A DNA stretch of 64,000 nucleotides from G963665085 sp963665085 (GTDB lineage: Bacteria > Bacteroidota > Bacteroidia > Bacteroidales > JAAAOM01). Within the stretch, counting starts at the first letter, position 1. Each line of letters starts with the position of its first letter. Of the stretch, positions 42,341-51,922 are shown one piece after another. Position numbers and translations under genes: made by a program. Where the stretch lies: the NCBI GenBank assembly GCA_963665085.2, contig CAXXXS010000001.1, forward strand, positions 3,534,001-3,598,000. Direction: 5' to 3'. The notes beneath the pieces were generated by a model. The model was not told where the DNA came from. It made no database searches and saw only the letters and a program-made list of their open reading frames with translations.

Positions 42341-44581
42341 ATGGATAGATTAGTAAAACAATTTCAGGGCTGTATTATTCTGATTTTAATTTCAATAGGA
42401 GGGAATCAAAATATATGTGCCCAGGAGAAAATTCAAAAGGAAAATGGGGCTTATAATATCTCAGGACTAACAGTAGAATGTATAAGGGATCCTCGCTTTA
42501 CTAAGATTATTGATTCGAAACCGGAGTTTAGCTGGATTGTTCCGAAAGAAATAAAAATGCAACAAGCATATCAGTTGTTAGTCTCATCCAGCAAAGAACT
42601 AATTGATAAAAATATTGGTGATGTTTGGGATAGTAAAAAAGTTACTAGCCATAAATCATTTAATATAGAGATAGAAAATCCGTTAAAGGAAGATACGCTG
42701 TATTTCTGGAAGGTTAGAATTTTCGATGAGAATAATAATGTTACAAACTATTCAGAATCCCAACAATTTCAAACAGGTAATTTCGCTGATAAAATTACAA
42801 GTCATAATTATTTTCAGATAGAAAAGCTTAATCCTGTTTCTATAGAGAAAAGAAAAGCAGGGACTTTATTTGTTGATTTTGGTAAAGCAGCCTTTGCTAC
42901 ATTAGAATTGAATTACAAGACAAATAAATCTAAAAGAGTAACCATTCATTTGGGAGAAAAGCTTTTAAATGGTCATATAGATAAAAATCCGGGAGGAACC
43001 ATCCGTTACCAGGAAGTCAAACTTGAGGTAACGCCAGAGAAAGAACATTATCAGATACAGTTAACACCCGATGAAAGAAATACCAAATCAGTAGCAGTAG
43101 CATTACCCGATTCTTTTCCCGTTATTATGCCTTTTCGTTATGTTGAAATTGAAGGCATTAATAAAATAAAGAAAGAGGATATAACGCAAGTTGCATACTT
43201 TAACTATTTTGAGGATAACACAAGCTCTTTTACTTGTTCCGATACAATTTTGAACCAGATTTGGAATTTATGTAAATATTCAATTAAAGCTACAACCTTT
43301 GCTGGTTATTATGTGGATGGCGATAGAGAACGTATTCCTTATGAGGCTGATGCGTATCTGAATCAATTGAGTCATTACTCTGTGGATAATGAATATGCTA
43401 TTGCCCGAAAGACAATTGAATATTTTATGGATTATCCAACCTGGCCTACAGAGTGGCAATTACATGTAGCTTTGCTCTTTTACCAGGATTATATGTATAC
43501 AGGTAACACAGAACTTATTGAGAAATATTATGAGCAATTAAAACATAAAACATTAATGATCCTGGAGGATGAAGAAGGATTTATAAGTACCCATTCTCCT
43601 AAACTAAATGGTGAAGTGATGGCTAGTCTTGGTTTTAAAGATACTACTGAGCGTGTTCGTGATATTGTTGATTGGCCCCCTGCCCAAAAAGATACCGGAT
43701 GGCCTTTGCCCAAAGACTGGCCACAAGGAGAAAGAGATGGCTTTGTGTTTTGTCCAATCAATACGGTAATCAATAGTTTTTACTACAAAAACATGTTGAT
43801 TATGGCCGAATTTGCTCATTTGTTAAATAAACCTGATGAGGAACTTGATTTTCAATTAAGAGCTGCAAAAGTTAAGAAAGCAATTAATGAAAAATTATTC
43901 AATAAAGAATCAGGAAATTATCGTGATGGTATTGGGACTGATCATGGTTCTGTACATGCTAATATGATGCCTCTTGTTTTTGATATTGTTCCGGATGAAT
44001 ACAAAAACACTGTTTTAGATTATTTGAAAACCCGTGGAATGGGATGCAGTGTTTATGGTGCTCAGTTTCTGATGGAAGCAGTTTATAATGCAGAATCAGG
44101 CGATTATGCACTGGAATTAATGACTGCAACACATGATAGAAGCTGGTATAACATGATTAAAATAGGCTCAACCATAACACTTGAAGCCTGGGATATGCGA
44201 TATAAACCAAATTCTGACTGGAACCACGCCTGGGGAGCAGCGCCAGCAAATATCATTCCCCGGTATTTATGGGGGATACAACCCAGTTCTCCCGCCTTTG
44301 AAAGTGTTTTTATTAAACCTCAAATGGGAGAATTGGAATTTAGTTCAATTAAGGTTCCAACAATACGAGGAGAGATTCAGGGTGAATACAAAAAACTGAA
44401 TAATAAGCAAACACATTATAGCATAGTATTACCTGCAAATACAGTTGGAGAATTTATAATTGACTCAACTTTAAATAAAAAAATAACACTTAACGGAGAG
44501 CCTGTTAATCTTTTGTTTGAAACGATACGTCTTGTTTCTGGAGTAAATAATATTGAAATTTATACAAATAAAGATGAGTGA
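42341..44581 (+). CDS. GH78-like alpha-L-rhamnosidase
   Basis: A 746-residue exported glycoside hydrolase. Signal peptide MDRLVKQFQGCIILILISIGGNQNICAQ. N-terminal fibronectin-like strand domain (ECIRDPRFTKIIDSKPEFSW; WDSKKVTSHKSFNIEIENPLKEDTLYFWKVRIFD), a jelly-roll, then the (alpha/alpha)6 barrel with YYVDGDRERIPYEADAYLNQLSHYSVD, the GH78 catalytic stretch, and WPTEWQLHVALLFYQDYMYTGN. The C-terminal Bac_rhamnosid_C domain has YLWGIQPSSPAFESVFIKPQ. It would remove terminal alpha-L-rhamnose in the periplasm. It is shorter than many GH78 enzymes. It immediately precedes a sigma/FecR/susCD unit with GH106 enzymes, fitting a rhamnose-rich substrate. Confidence 0.9.
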   Translation: MDRLVKQFQGCIILILISIGGNQNICAQEKIQKENGAYNISGLTVECIRDPRFTKIIDSKPEFSWIVPKEIKMQQAYQLLVSSSKELIDKNIGDVWDSKKVTSHKSFNIEIENPLKEDTLYFWKVRIFDENNNVTNYSESQQFQTGNFADKITSHNYFQIEKLNPVSIEKRKAGTLFVDFGKAAFATLELNYKTNKSKRVTIHLGEKLLNGHIDKNPGGTIRYQEVKLEVTPEKEHYQIQLTPDERNTKSVAVALPDSFPVIMPFRYVEIEGINKIKKEDITQVAYFNYFEDNTSSFTCSDTILNQIWNLCKYSIKATTFAGYYVDGDRERIPYEADAYLNQLSHYSVDNEYAIARKTIEYFMDYPTWPTEWQLHVALLFYQDYMYTGNTELIEKYYEQLKHKTLMILEDEEGFISTHSPKLNGEVMASLGFKDTTERVRDIVDWPPAQKDTGWPLPKDWPQGERDGFVFCPINTVINSFYYKNMLIMAEFAHLLNKPDEELDFQLRAAKVKKAINEKLFNKESGNYRDGIGTDHGSVHANMMPLVFDIVPDEYKNTVLDYLKTRGMGCSVYGAQFLMEAVYNAESGDYALELMTATHDRSWYNMIKIGSTITLEAWDMRYKPNSDWNHAWGAAPANIIPRYLWGIQPSSPAFESVFIKPQMGELEFSSIKVPTIRGEIQGEYKKLNNKQTHYSIVLPANTVGEFIIDSTLNKKITLNGEPVNLLFETIRLVSGVNNIEIYTNKDE

Positions 44582-44610
44582 TAACACCTCAAGCCTTATT
44601 TTTAAATTTA

Positions 44611-44618
44611 TATATTTG
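44611..44618 (+). promoter_or_regulatory. Candidate TAnnTTTG promoter box of the second sigma gene
   Basis: TATATTTG fits the Bacteroidota -7 consensus 33 bases ahead of the GTG start of the sigma gene. The same AATTTATATATTTG string occurs at 60485-60498 before the paralogous sigma gene, supporting function. The -33 region is weak here. Confidence 0.5.
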
Positions 44619-44650
44619 TCAGTTTTATTTCACTTTAAGGAGTTGAATTA

Positions 44651-45229
44651 GTGTTGGGGGCAGAAAAAGAATCATCAGAGAATAAACAAATTAATTTGTT
44701 GTGGAGGTCGTTCATAAAAGGTAAACAATGGGCGTTTACTAAGATTTATGAAGACACTTATGCTGATATGTATCGTTATGGATTAAAACATATTCAAAAT
44801 CCTGAGCTTATAAAAGATTTGATTCACGACGTGTTTTTTAAGTTGTGGCAAAACAAAAATAATCTATCCAACTCTTCCAATATAAATATAAAAGCCTATC
44901 TGTTAAAAAGTCTTCGTGGTACGATTCTTAATCATTTAAGGGATGAGAAAAAAAATGTGCTTAACAATAGTCTTGATTTTGATTTAATCTCCTCGATAGA
45001 GGATACACACACAGCAATAGATTCAGAAAAAATAGATACTAAAAAGTTAAAGGAAGAAATTCAAAAATTATCTACAAAACAAAAAGAGGCAATTTATTTA
45101 CATTATATCTTCAGGTTGACTTATAAAGAAGTTGCTGAAGTTATGAATATAAATATACAATCTGTTAGAAACGTGGTATTTGAGGGGCTTCAAAAGCTTA
45201 GAAATATTTCAGGTGATTTTGTTAAATAG
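44651..45229 (+). CDS. ECF sigma factor, PUL-type (duplicated copy 1)
   Basis: A 192-residue ECF sigma factor with a GTG start. Region 2: WAFTKIYEDTYADMYRYGLKHIQNPELIKDLIHDVFFKLWQNKNNL; region 4: LSTKQKEAIYLHYIFRLTYKEVAEVMNINIQSVRNVVFEGLQKLR. It is closely similar over its whole length to the sigma factor at 60533-61108 and distinct from that at 17764. The FecR gene begins 123 bases later. It presumably drives the susCD/GH106 genes downstream when its receptor senses substrate. Confidence 0.92.
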   Translation: MLGAEKESSENKQINLLWRSFIKGKQWAFTKIYEDTYADMYRYGLKHIQNPELIKDLIHDVFFKLWQNKNNLSNSSNINIKAYLLKSLRGTILNHLRDEKKNVLNNSLDFDLISSIEDTHTAIDSEKIDTKKLKEEIQKLSTKQKEAIYLHYIFRLTYKEVAEVMNINIQSVRNVVFEGLQKLRNISGDFVK

Positions 45230-45352
45230 AAAAAAAACAATAATGAGACTCATCAAAAGCATTGCTTTTATTAGGATGAAAAAAATAAAAAAAAGTAAAA
45301 AAAAATCAGTATAAAATAAAAGAATCAGTGTTTACTTAAAACAAACGTAGAA

Positions 45353-46489
45353 ATGGTATATAAAAATACTATACAAAAGATATTAGACAAATACCTGAAT
45401 TTTGCTAATAAACATTCCCGTAAAAAGGAAGAGGATATTTTTTGGCATAACATAACTACAGACAAACCAGAACATACAGAGAATATCCAAGAAGTTAAAA
45501 AAATTACCACCCTGTTTTCAGCAATAGAAGAAATAGATAGAAAGATTGAATCCAAAGGATATTTTGAAGAGTTAAAGGAAAAAATTGATACGTATGAAAG
45601 TACAACAATACCTATCAAAAATAAACCAGTGTTTAAAGCTATCTATGCTAATGTTGCAGCTATACTTTTACCAATTGCCTTAATTATCTCAGCTGTTTTT
45701 TTTCTTAAAACACAAGAGACATCAAGTGAATATCAAATAGTATCTACTGAAAAAGGTTCTACAACAAAAATAGTTTTAGAGGACGGGACAACCGTATGGT
45801 TAAATGCCGAGAGTGAATTAAAATATCCGTCATCCTTTAAAAATCAGGATAAGCGAATTGTAACACTAACGGGAGAAGCTTATTTTGATGTAGCACGAAA
45901 TGAAAAACAACCTTTTGAAGTATACGCGGCAGGTTATAGGTTTAAGGTATTAGGTACTGCTTTTAATGTAAAAGCTTATCCGGGAGAAAAGAAAGTTGAG
46001 ACTACCCTGGAACATGGAAAGGTAAATGTAGAAAAGCTAAATAAAGATGCTTCTAAACCCGCACAGGAAGTTGTGTCACTTGCTCCAAAACAAACAATTG
46101 TACTTTATAATGAGGCCACTGTCGAGGAAGAAACTGAAAATAAAAGTTTAGCAAGTGATAAAGAATCAGAAAAAGTAATTGAAGAAAGTACAGAGATTCT
46201 TGAAACAAAAAGGCCGATTCTAATCGAAAATGAGGATCTATCAACCTATTTGTCGTGGAAAGATAATATGTTGGTGTTTAAAAATAATAGCCTCTTGGAG
46301 ATGGTTAATATTTTGGAACGGAGATACAACATTTGTATTCATATAAAAGATAAAAATATAGAAGATTTGAAATTTACAGGAAAGTTTACTGTAGAAACTC
46401 CGGAGCAAGCGATTAAAATTATATGCATTGCTACGAAGATAGATTATGAAATAGAAAAGGATAACGTTATACTAAAATTAAATAATTAA
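45353..46489 (+). CDS. FecR-family anti-sigma factor (duplicated copy 1)
   Basis: A 378-residue anti-sigma factor. N-terminal cytoplasmic part, a transmembrane helix at about 97-117 (ANVAAILLPIALIISAVFFL), FecR domain (STEKGSTTKIVLEDGTTVWLNAESELKYPSSF, LTGEAYFDVARNEKQPFEVYA, VLGTAFNVKAYPGEKKVETTLEHGKV) and a C-terminal STN-like domain (LSTYLSWKDNMLVFKNNSLLEMVNILERRYNICI). Between the last two lies a long acidic, low-complexity linker (about 260-295, rich in Glu/Lys/Ser) that differs strongly from its otherwise near-identical paralogue at 61246. Confidence 0.92.
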   Translation: MVYKNTIQKILDKYLNFANKHSRKKEEDIFWHNITTDKPEHTENIQEVKKITTLFSAIEEIDRKIESKGYFEELKEKIDTYESTTIPIKNKPVFKAIYANVAAILLPIALIISAVFFLKTQETSSEYQIVSTEKGSTTKIVLEDGTTVWLNAESELKYPSSFKNQDKRIVTLTGEAYFDVARNEKQPFEVYAAGYRFKVLGTAFNVKAYPGEKKVETTLEHGKVNVEKLNKDASKPAQEVVSLAPKQTIVLYNEATVEEETENKSLASDKESEKVIEESTEILETKRPILIENEDLSTYLSWKDNMLVFKNNSLLEMVNILERRYNICIHIKDKNIEDLKFTGKFTVETPEQAIKIICIATKIDYEIEKDNVILKLNN

Positions 46490-46560
46490 CTAACATATAT
46501 TATTAACTAAACAAGCAAAACTTATGAGAAAAACGTAAAGACAAACTATTAACTAAAAAA

Positions 46561-46641
46561 TGGGGAATGTTACCAGCATCCCCCAAATTCTATTTATTAA
46601 TAAATTAAAGCTTCTGTGTTCTGGTTACTATCAGAAGGCTT
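46561..46641 (+). promoter_or_regulatory. Conserved FecR-SusC intercistronic leader with two hairpins (copy 2)
   Basis: Hairpin 1 (46561-46586) has TGGGG/CCCCA-type arms with GGGGAATG and CATCCCCC; hairpin 2 (46608-46641) has AAGCTTCTG and CAGAAGGCTT. ACTAACATTTAACATTTCAAA then precedes the susC ATG. The same arrangement, with compensating changes in hairpin 2, occurs before the susC gene at 62559, in a region that has otherwise diverged. Confidence 0.7.
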
Positions 46642-46669
46642 AATTACTAACATTTAACATTTCAAATTT

Positions 46670-49600
46670 ATGAAAAAAATTAGAGAACTAAAGTCATATG
46701 GGAGAGATCTATCCCATAACAAAATTCTATTAACTATGAAACTATCCGCTTTATTACTAGGACTTAACTTTTTGCAGGTGTCGGCCTGTGTATTCTCTCA
46801 GAATACATCATTTAAGGTCGAAGAAACAAAGCTAACTTTAAAAGATGTTATTAATACCATCGAAAAGCAGACAGACTATCGTGTTGCTTACAGTGCAACA
46901 TTTGTAGATCAACAAACAAATGTAAATCTAGTGCAACAAGAGAATACAGTAGAATCTTTCCTTGAAGATGTAGTAAAAGAAATGGGAATGGGTTATTTAC
47001 TGTTAGATAATAACGTTATTGTTCTGACTAACAAGAACGATAAATTAATTAATCAGGAAAATGTTGTAAAAGGTGTCGTTAAAGATGCAACAGGCAATCC
47101 CTTACCAGGCGTTAATATAATTGAAAAGGGAACAAATAATGGAACAGTTACTGACCTTGATGGTAAATATTCTATAACAGTATCTTCTTCTTCAATTTTA
47201 GTTTTTTCTTTTATAGGATATCTATCAGAAGAAATTGAAATTGGAAACCAGACAACCATTGATGTTACATTGGTAGAAGATATTCAGTCATTGGATGAGG
47301 TTGTTGTTGTTGGTTACGGTGTACAGAAAAAAAGTAATGTAACGGGTTCAATTGCATCTGTTCAGGTTGATGAGTTACAAAACCGTTCAACAGATGATGT
47401 TGGGAAATCGCTTCAGGGTAAGGTTTCCGGTGTTCAGATTCTAACAATGTCTGGCGCTCCTGGCTCTGCTGCAACATTTCGTGTTAGGGGATACTCTAAC
47501 AATACAGGTTCGGACCCACTCTATATCGTTGATGGTTTAAAGGTTCCGGATATCAGTTACCTGGATGCAAACAACATTGCTTCTGTTGAAGTTCTAAAAG
47601 ATGCTGCGTCTGCAGCAATTTATGGGGCAGAAGCAGGAAATGGTGTTGTGTTAATATCAACAAAATCAGGAGCATCTGGATCAACCCGGATATTCTTTAA
47701 TACAAAATACATTAATCAATCTCAGGCGAACATCTTAGAAATGTTAAATGCTGCTGAATTTCGCGATTATTGGGGACAGGCAGGTATTCCTGAAGAGTCT
47801 TTCCAAAATGGGGATACCGATTGGAATGATGTAGTTTTTGAAAATGGTGTACAAAAAACATACACCTTTGGTGCAGAAGGTGGTAATGAAAAAGGAACCT
47901 ATTATACAGCGGTAACTTATAACGATGATAATGGAATGGTTGTTGGCAACAATGACATTAACAAACGTATAACTGCCCAGGTTAATGCTGATTATAACAT
48001 TAAACCCTGGTTAAAAATTGGAACAACCAATACAATTGAAAGAGGAAAAATAGTAGAAGTTTCAGCCAATAATTTTACAGCTACAGGTAGTGTTATTGGA
48101 GGAGGATTCTTTTATGATCCTACTGTACCTCTTTATTATGCATCAGATGCTGATGTGCCAGCTGCATTGGAAATGCTCGATGCTGAAGAAAATGGTTATA
48201 AAATCAGTCGTAATAGCGAAGGCCAGGTTTATGGTTCATCACTTATTATGCAATCAAACTTATGGCACCCGCTAGGAATGATTGAAAACTATAAAAATGA
48301 ACGATGGAGGACTAATGTTAATGGTACTGCTTATGCAGAGCTTAAACCTGTAAAAGGACTTGTGTTCACATCAAGACTTGGTTATCGCTTAGGAAATGAA
48401 TACGAATCTCATTATACAGATTCATATTGGTGGAATCGTAATCAAAATCAGTTAAATGGTTCGTTAAATGCAGAGCTTACACACCGTGTCTATATCCAGT
48501 GGGAAAACTTCGCTAATTATTTGTTAACCGTTGGGAAAAACGATATTTCTGCAATGGCAGGTATGAATTATTCAAATTTAAATGCTACAAATCTTTACGC
48601 TAGCACTTCTCGTTTACAAAATGATGCGGAAAACTATCGATATATCGAATATTCTGCTGCTGATGCTACGGATGATATTAGTGGTGAGAATATTGATTCA
48701 CGTAATATCTCATACTTTGGACGTTTATCATATACTTTTGATAGTAAGTATATGTTGCAGGGAACTTTCCGTGCAGATGCCTATGATAATTCAAAATTAT
48801 CATCGGAAAATCGTTGGGGATATTTCCCGGCAGTATCTGCTGGATGGGTAGTATCTAATGAAAGTTTTATGCAGAACTCTGGTCTTTCTCAGCTTTCTTA
48901 TTTAAAACTACGTGCATCATGGGGTGTTAATGGTAATGTTAACGTATTAGAGAATTATCCATGGACTTCTTCATTGGCTCTTGGTGCTGATGGTTCAGAT
49001 TATTATAGTTTTACAAATTCACTTATTACGGGTGCTTCTCCATCTGATCGGTTAGCTAATCCTGATTTAACATGGGAAAAATCAATTCAGACAGATATAG
49101 GTTTTGACGCACGATTCTTTGATAATAGATTGAGTTTTGGAATGGATTATTTCAAGAAAGTTACAGACGGACTATTAGGCGAGGCTCCTGCCCCTGTAAT
49201 TTCAGGAACAAATTCAGTTTTAAAAAATATCGGAAAAATAGAAAACAGTGGGTTAGAGTTTGATCTTGGTTGGAAAGATCAAATTGGAGATTTTTCTTAC
49301 TCAATCAACGGAAATTTATCAACATTGCACAATGAAGTTATTGAGAGTCCTTATGGGGATGGTCGTGCCCAGGGAGGCGGGGCGTTCCTTACAAACGTTA
49401 CTTATTTTGAGAAAGGTCACCCCATTTGGTATCTAAGGACTTACATTGTCGATCATATTGATGAGACAACAGGACAGCCAATTTATAAAACAGCAGCAGA
49501 ATTAGGGACTGATGATGGTAGGGCTCCTGTAGGGTCTTCTATTCCTGATATTACTTATGGTTTTACAGTAACCGCAGACTATAAAAATTTTGATGTGCGG

Positions 49601-50083
49601 GTATTTGGAACAGGGGTTTCTGGCAATGAATTGTTGTTTGGAGTGGTTCGTACCGATCTTCCAAGAGCAAACTTACCTAAATTTTTGATCGAAGATCATT
49701 GGTCAGCAACAAATACAGATGGAACAAAACCTTCACCGTTAGCATTTGCGCAAGGTGCTGGTCAATATGCTCAATCCGATCATCTAATATTTGATGCTTC
49801 ATACTTCAAAATTAAAGAGATTCAACTGGGATATATGCTTCCAACTGAATTAACAAGTAAGATTAAAATATCTTCATTAAGGATTTATGCTTCCTTAGAG
49901 AACTTCTTTACATTTACAAACTATCCAGGTATCGATCCTGAATCCATGGGAGGCACAAGTTCCGGAGAAGCTGTTACCTTACCTAACGGCACAGAACTTC
50001 GCTTAGGCGGAGGTATGGGTGTAGACAGGCTACAATACCCATCTATGAAACAGGTTGTTTTTGGTGTTAATGTATCATTTTAA
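46670..50083 (+). CDS. SusC/RagA-type TonB-dependent receptor with STN domain
   Basis: A 1137-residue outer-membrane receptor. Signal peptide around MKLSALLLGLNFLQVSACVFSQ after a short positively charged lead. STN domain about 45-120 (FKVEETKLTLKDVINTIEKQTDYRVAYSA), carboxypeptidase-like domain (KGVVKDATGNPLPGVNIIEKGTNNGTVTD), plug (VVVVGYGVQKKSNVTGSIAS; EVLKDAASAAIYGAEAGNGVVLISTK) and barrel ending in KQVVFGVNVSF. The STN domain should contact the FecR protein encoded upstream, and its SusD partner follows after 14 bases. Confidence 0.95.
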   Translation: MKKIRELKSYGRDLSHNKILLTMKLSALLLGLNFLQVSACVFSQNTSFKVEETKLTLKDVINTIEKQTDYRVAYSATFVDQQTNVNLVQQENTVESFLEDVVKEMGMGYLLLDNNVIVLTNKNDKLINQENVVKGVVKDATGNPLPGVNIIEKGTNNGTVTDLDGKYSITVSSSSILVFSFIGYLSEEIEIGNQTTIDVTLVEDIQSLDEVVVVGYGVQKKSNVTGSIASVQVDELQNRSTDDVGKSLQGKVSGVQILTMSGAPGSAATFRVRGYSNNTGSDPLYIVDGLKVPDISYLDANNIASVEVLKDAASAAIYGAEAGNGVVLISTKSGASGSTRIFFNTKYINQSQANILEMLNAAEFRDYWGQAGIPEESFQNGDTDWNDVVFENGVQKTYTFGAEGGNEKGTYYTAVTYNDDNGMVVGNNDINKRITAQVNADYNIKPWLKIGTTNTIERGKIVEVSANNFTATGSVIGGGFFYDPTVPLYYASDADVPAALEMLDAEENGYKISRNSEGQVYGSSLIMQSNLWHPLGMIENYKNERWRTNVNGTAYAELKPVKGLVFTSRLGYRLGNEYESHYTDSYWWNRNQNQLNGSLNAELTHRVYIQWENFANYLLTVGKNDISAMAGMNYSNLNATNLYASTSRLQNDAENYRYIEYSAADATDDISGENIDSRNISYFGRLSYTFDSKYMLQGTFRADAYDNSKLSSENRWGYFPAVSAGWVVSNESFMQNSGLSQLSYLKLRASWGVNGNVNVLENYPWTSSLALGADGSDYYSFTNSLITGASPSDRLANPDLTWEKSIQTDIGFDARFFDNRLSFGMDYFKKVTDGLLGEAPAPVISGTNSVLKNIGKIENSGLEFDLGWKDQIGDFSYSINGNLSTLHNEVIESPYGDGRAQGGGAFLTNVTYFEKGHPIWYLRTYIVDHIDETTGQPIYKTAAELGTDDGRAPVGSSIPDITYGFTVTADYKNFDVRVFGTGVSGNELLFGVVRTDLPRANLPKFLIEDHWSATNTDGTKPSPLAFAQGAGQYAQSDHLIFDASYFKIKEIQLGYMLPTELTSKIKISSLRIYASLENFFTFTNYPGIDPESMGGTSSGEAVTLPNGTELRLGGGMGVDRLQYPSMKQVVFGVNVSF

Positions 50084-50097
50084 TTAAGGAGGAATCA

Positions 50098-51687
50098 ATG
50101 ATGAAAAAAAATATAATAATACTTTTTGGTTTTATTTTCTTATTAAATTCTTGTAATCAGGATTTATTAGATATAGAACAACACGGGGCACTTTCTCCGG
50201 AAATTTACTATTCTGAAGCAACAGATGGCCAGGCCGAACAACTTATTGCTTCTGTATATCGATCAGTATATGGCGATTTTAACTGGTATGGGTTTTGGAA
50301 TGGAATGTCCGATAACGGTGCAGGTTCACAAAGTAATTATTCCATTAATGTAACATCCCAGGATCATGGTGGAAGTAGTTATTATACTTCTTTATATCGA
50401 TTGAATTACTTATGTAATATGATAATCGAAAATATGCCAGCTGATACGGATGTTAAAAAACAAGTTCATGGCGAAGCATATTTCTGGAGAGCATGGGCAA
50501 ATATGTACCTTGTCAGGTTGTTTGGCACCCCTCCTTTGGTGGATCATGTACTTGGTGTTGATGAGTTAACCCCGTCAAATGCTACCGAAAGTGAATTATG
50601 GGCATATGTGGAGAGTAGTTTAGATGAGGCGATTAATTTGCTTCCGGAAAAAATTGCTTTAGGACAACAAAGTGCTATAGGAGGCCGTGTTACATTACAT
50701 TCTGTTTACGCTTTATTAGGAAAAGTTCAGGTAATAAAAGGAGATTATGGTGATGCGGTAACTACACTGGAGAGAGTGATAAACTCAGGAAAATATGCAC
50801 TTCAGGAAGATTATAGGGAATTATATCACATTACGGCTGATTTTAGCGATGAGTACATGTGGGAATTTAATATAGATGATGCTGATCAGTCAAATTTTGA
50901 AAGACAAGGGGATTCAAGGGCCATTAACTTAACCTGGAGAACAGAAAATGTTACTGTTCCTGGTGGTTTAACAGCGCAAGGATATGGCGGGGCCGATCTT
51001 AATAAAGACTTCTATGATTTTATGGTTGCCCGTGGAGAGAAAGGTTTACCTAGATACCTGGGAACAATATGGGATTATGAAGATATTCAGGATAGATTTG
51101 TGGAACTTGAATTAGCTGCTGATAGAACCGAAGCAATCGGAAAATTCTGGGGTACAGAACCAATCATGCAAAACTGTCAGGGTTACTTCAGGGCGAAAAT
51201 GTTACCATGGGAATCAGATTTATTTGATTATTTGGTAACACAAAATATTCATAGTAAAGCAAATTGGCCAGGAATGCGTTATGCGGAAGTATTACTTCTT
51301 CATGCCGAAGCTTGTATCCAGGCAAATACACATCTTACTGAAGGATTAGCCTCAATGAACGAAGTACGCGAACGTGCCGGATTTACAACTACTCTTGGAA
51401 CTTATACGTTGCAAAATGTTAAAGACGAAAAAAGGGCAGAGTTAGCTTACGAAGGTGAACGTTTCCTTGATTTGGTAAGATGGGGAGATGCTGCTTCTGA
51501 GCTTGCAGACAGAGGATTTTTTACGTATCAGTTTTCCGGATATGTTGATGGAACAACAGACTATTCTTTAGTAGAAACTCCTGTTCAGGATGCAGCTGGT
51601 TTTACTTCAGGACGTGATGAATTATTTCCAATACCCTATAATGAAATGTTGTTGAATGATAATCTCGTTCAAAATCCAAATTGGTAA
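50098..51687 (+). CDS. SusD/RagB-type surface glycan-binding lipoprotein
   Basis: A 529-residue lipoprotein (FIFLLNSC, Cys about 19) with SusD features: EQLIASVYRSVYGDFNWYGFW near the N terminus, HGEAYFWRAWANMYLVRLFGTPPLVDHV, the TPR-like ALLGKVQVIKGDYGDAVTTLERVINSGKY, and the C-terminal AEVLLLHAEACIQANTHLTEGLASMNEVRERAGF, DEKRAELAYEGERFLDLVRWGDA, LFPIPYNEMLLNDNLVQNPNW. An AAGGAGG site precedes the ATG pair at 50098/50101. Forms the lid of the preceding SusC transporter. Confidence 0.95.
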   Translation: MMKKNIIILFGFIFLLNSCNQDLLDIEQHGALSPEIYYSEATDGQAEQLIASVYRSVYGDFNWYGFWNGMSDNGAGSQSNYSINVTSQDHGGSSYYTSLYRLNYLCNMIIENMPADTDVKKQVHGEAYFWRAWANMYLVRLFGTPPLVDHVLGVDELTPSNATESELWAYVESSLDEAINLLPEKIALGQQSAIGGRVTLHSVYALLGKVQVIKGDYGDAVTTLERVINSGKYALQEDYRELYHITADFSDEYMWEFNIDDADQSNFERQGDSRAINLTWRTENVTVPGGLTAQGYGGADLNKDFYDFMVARGEKGLPRYLGTIWDYEDIQDRFVELELAADRTEAIGKFWGTEPIMQNCQGYFRAKMLPWESDLFDYLVTQNIHSKANWPGMRYAEVLLLHAEACIQANTHLTEGLASMNEVRERAGFTTTLGTYTLQNVKDEKRAELAYEGERFLDLVRWGDAASELADRGFFTYQFSGYVDGTTDYSLVETPVQDAAGFTSGRDELFPIPYNEMLLNDNLVQNPNW

Positions 51688-51697
51688 TATTAGTTTG

Positions 51698-51735
51698 ACA
51701 ATGGTAACCAGCAATGGTTGCCATTGTTTTTTTTA
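51698..51735 (+). terminator. Rho-independent terminator after susD
   Basis: ACAATGGTAACCA pairs with TGGTTGCCATTGT (one G-T pair) around a four-base loop and is followed by eight T residues. It lies 188 bases before the GH106 gene, so that gene has its own promoter or depends on read-through. Confidence 0.88.
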
Positions 51736-51922
51736 GCAATTGTAATCTAAAAGAATTTGATGCTGCAACTTAAATAATTTAAAAATTAAACAAGATAAAA
51801 CAAAATTGAAATTAGTATAGAGATAAAGAAATTAATAATGAGCATTCTATGAGTATTTAAGAAAAAATTAATTATTAAAAAAATACCAGATAAAGACTAT
51901 TTATAATCCTAAAAAATTACGA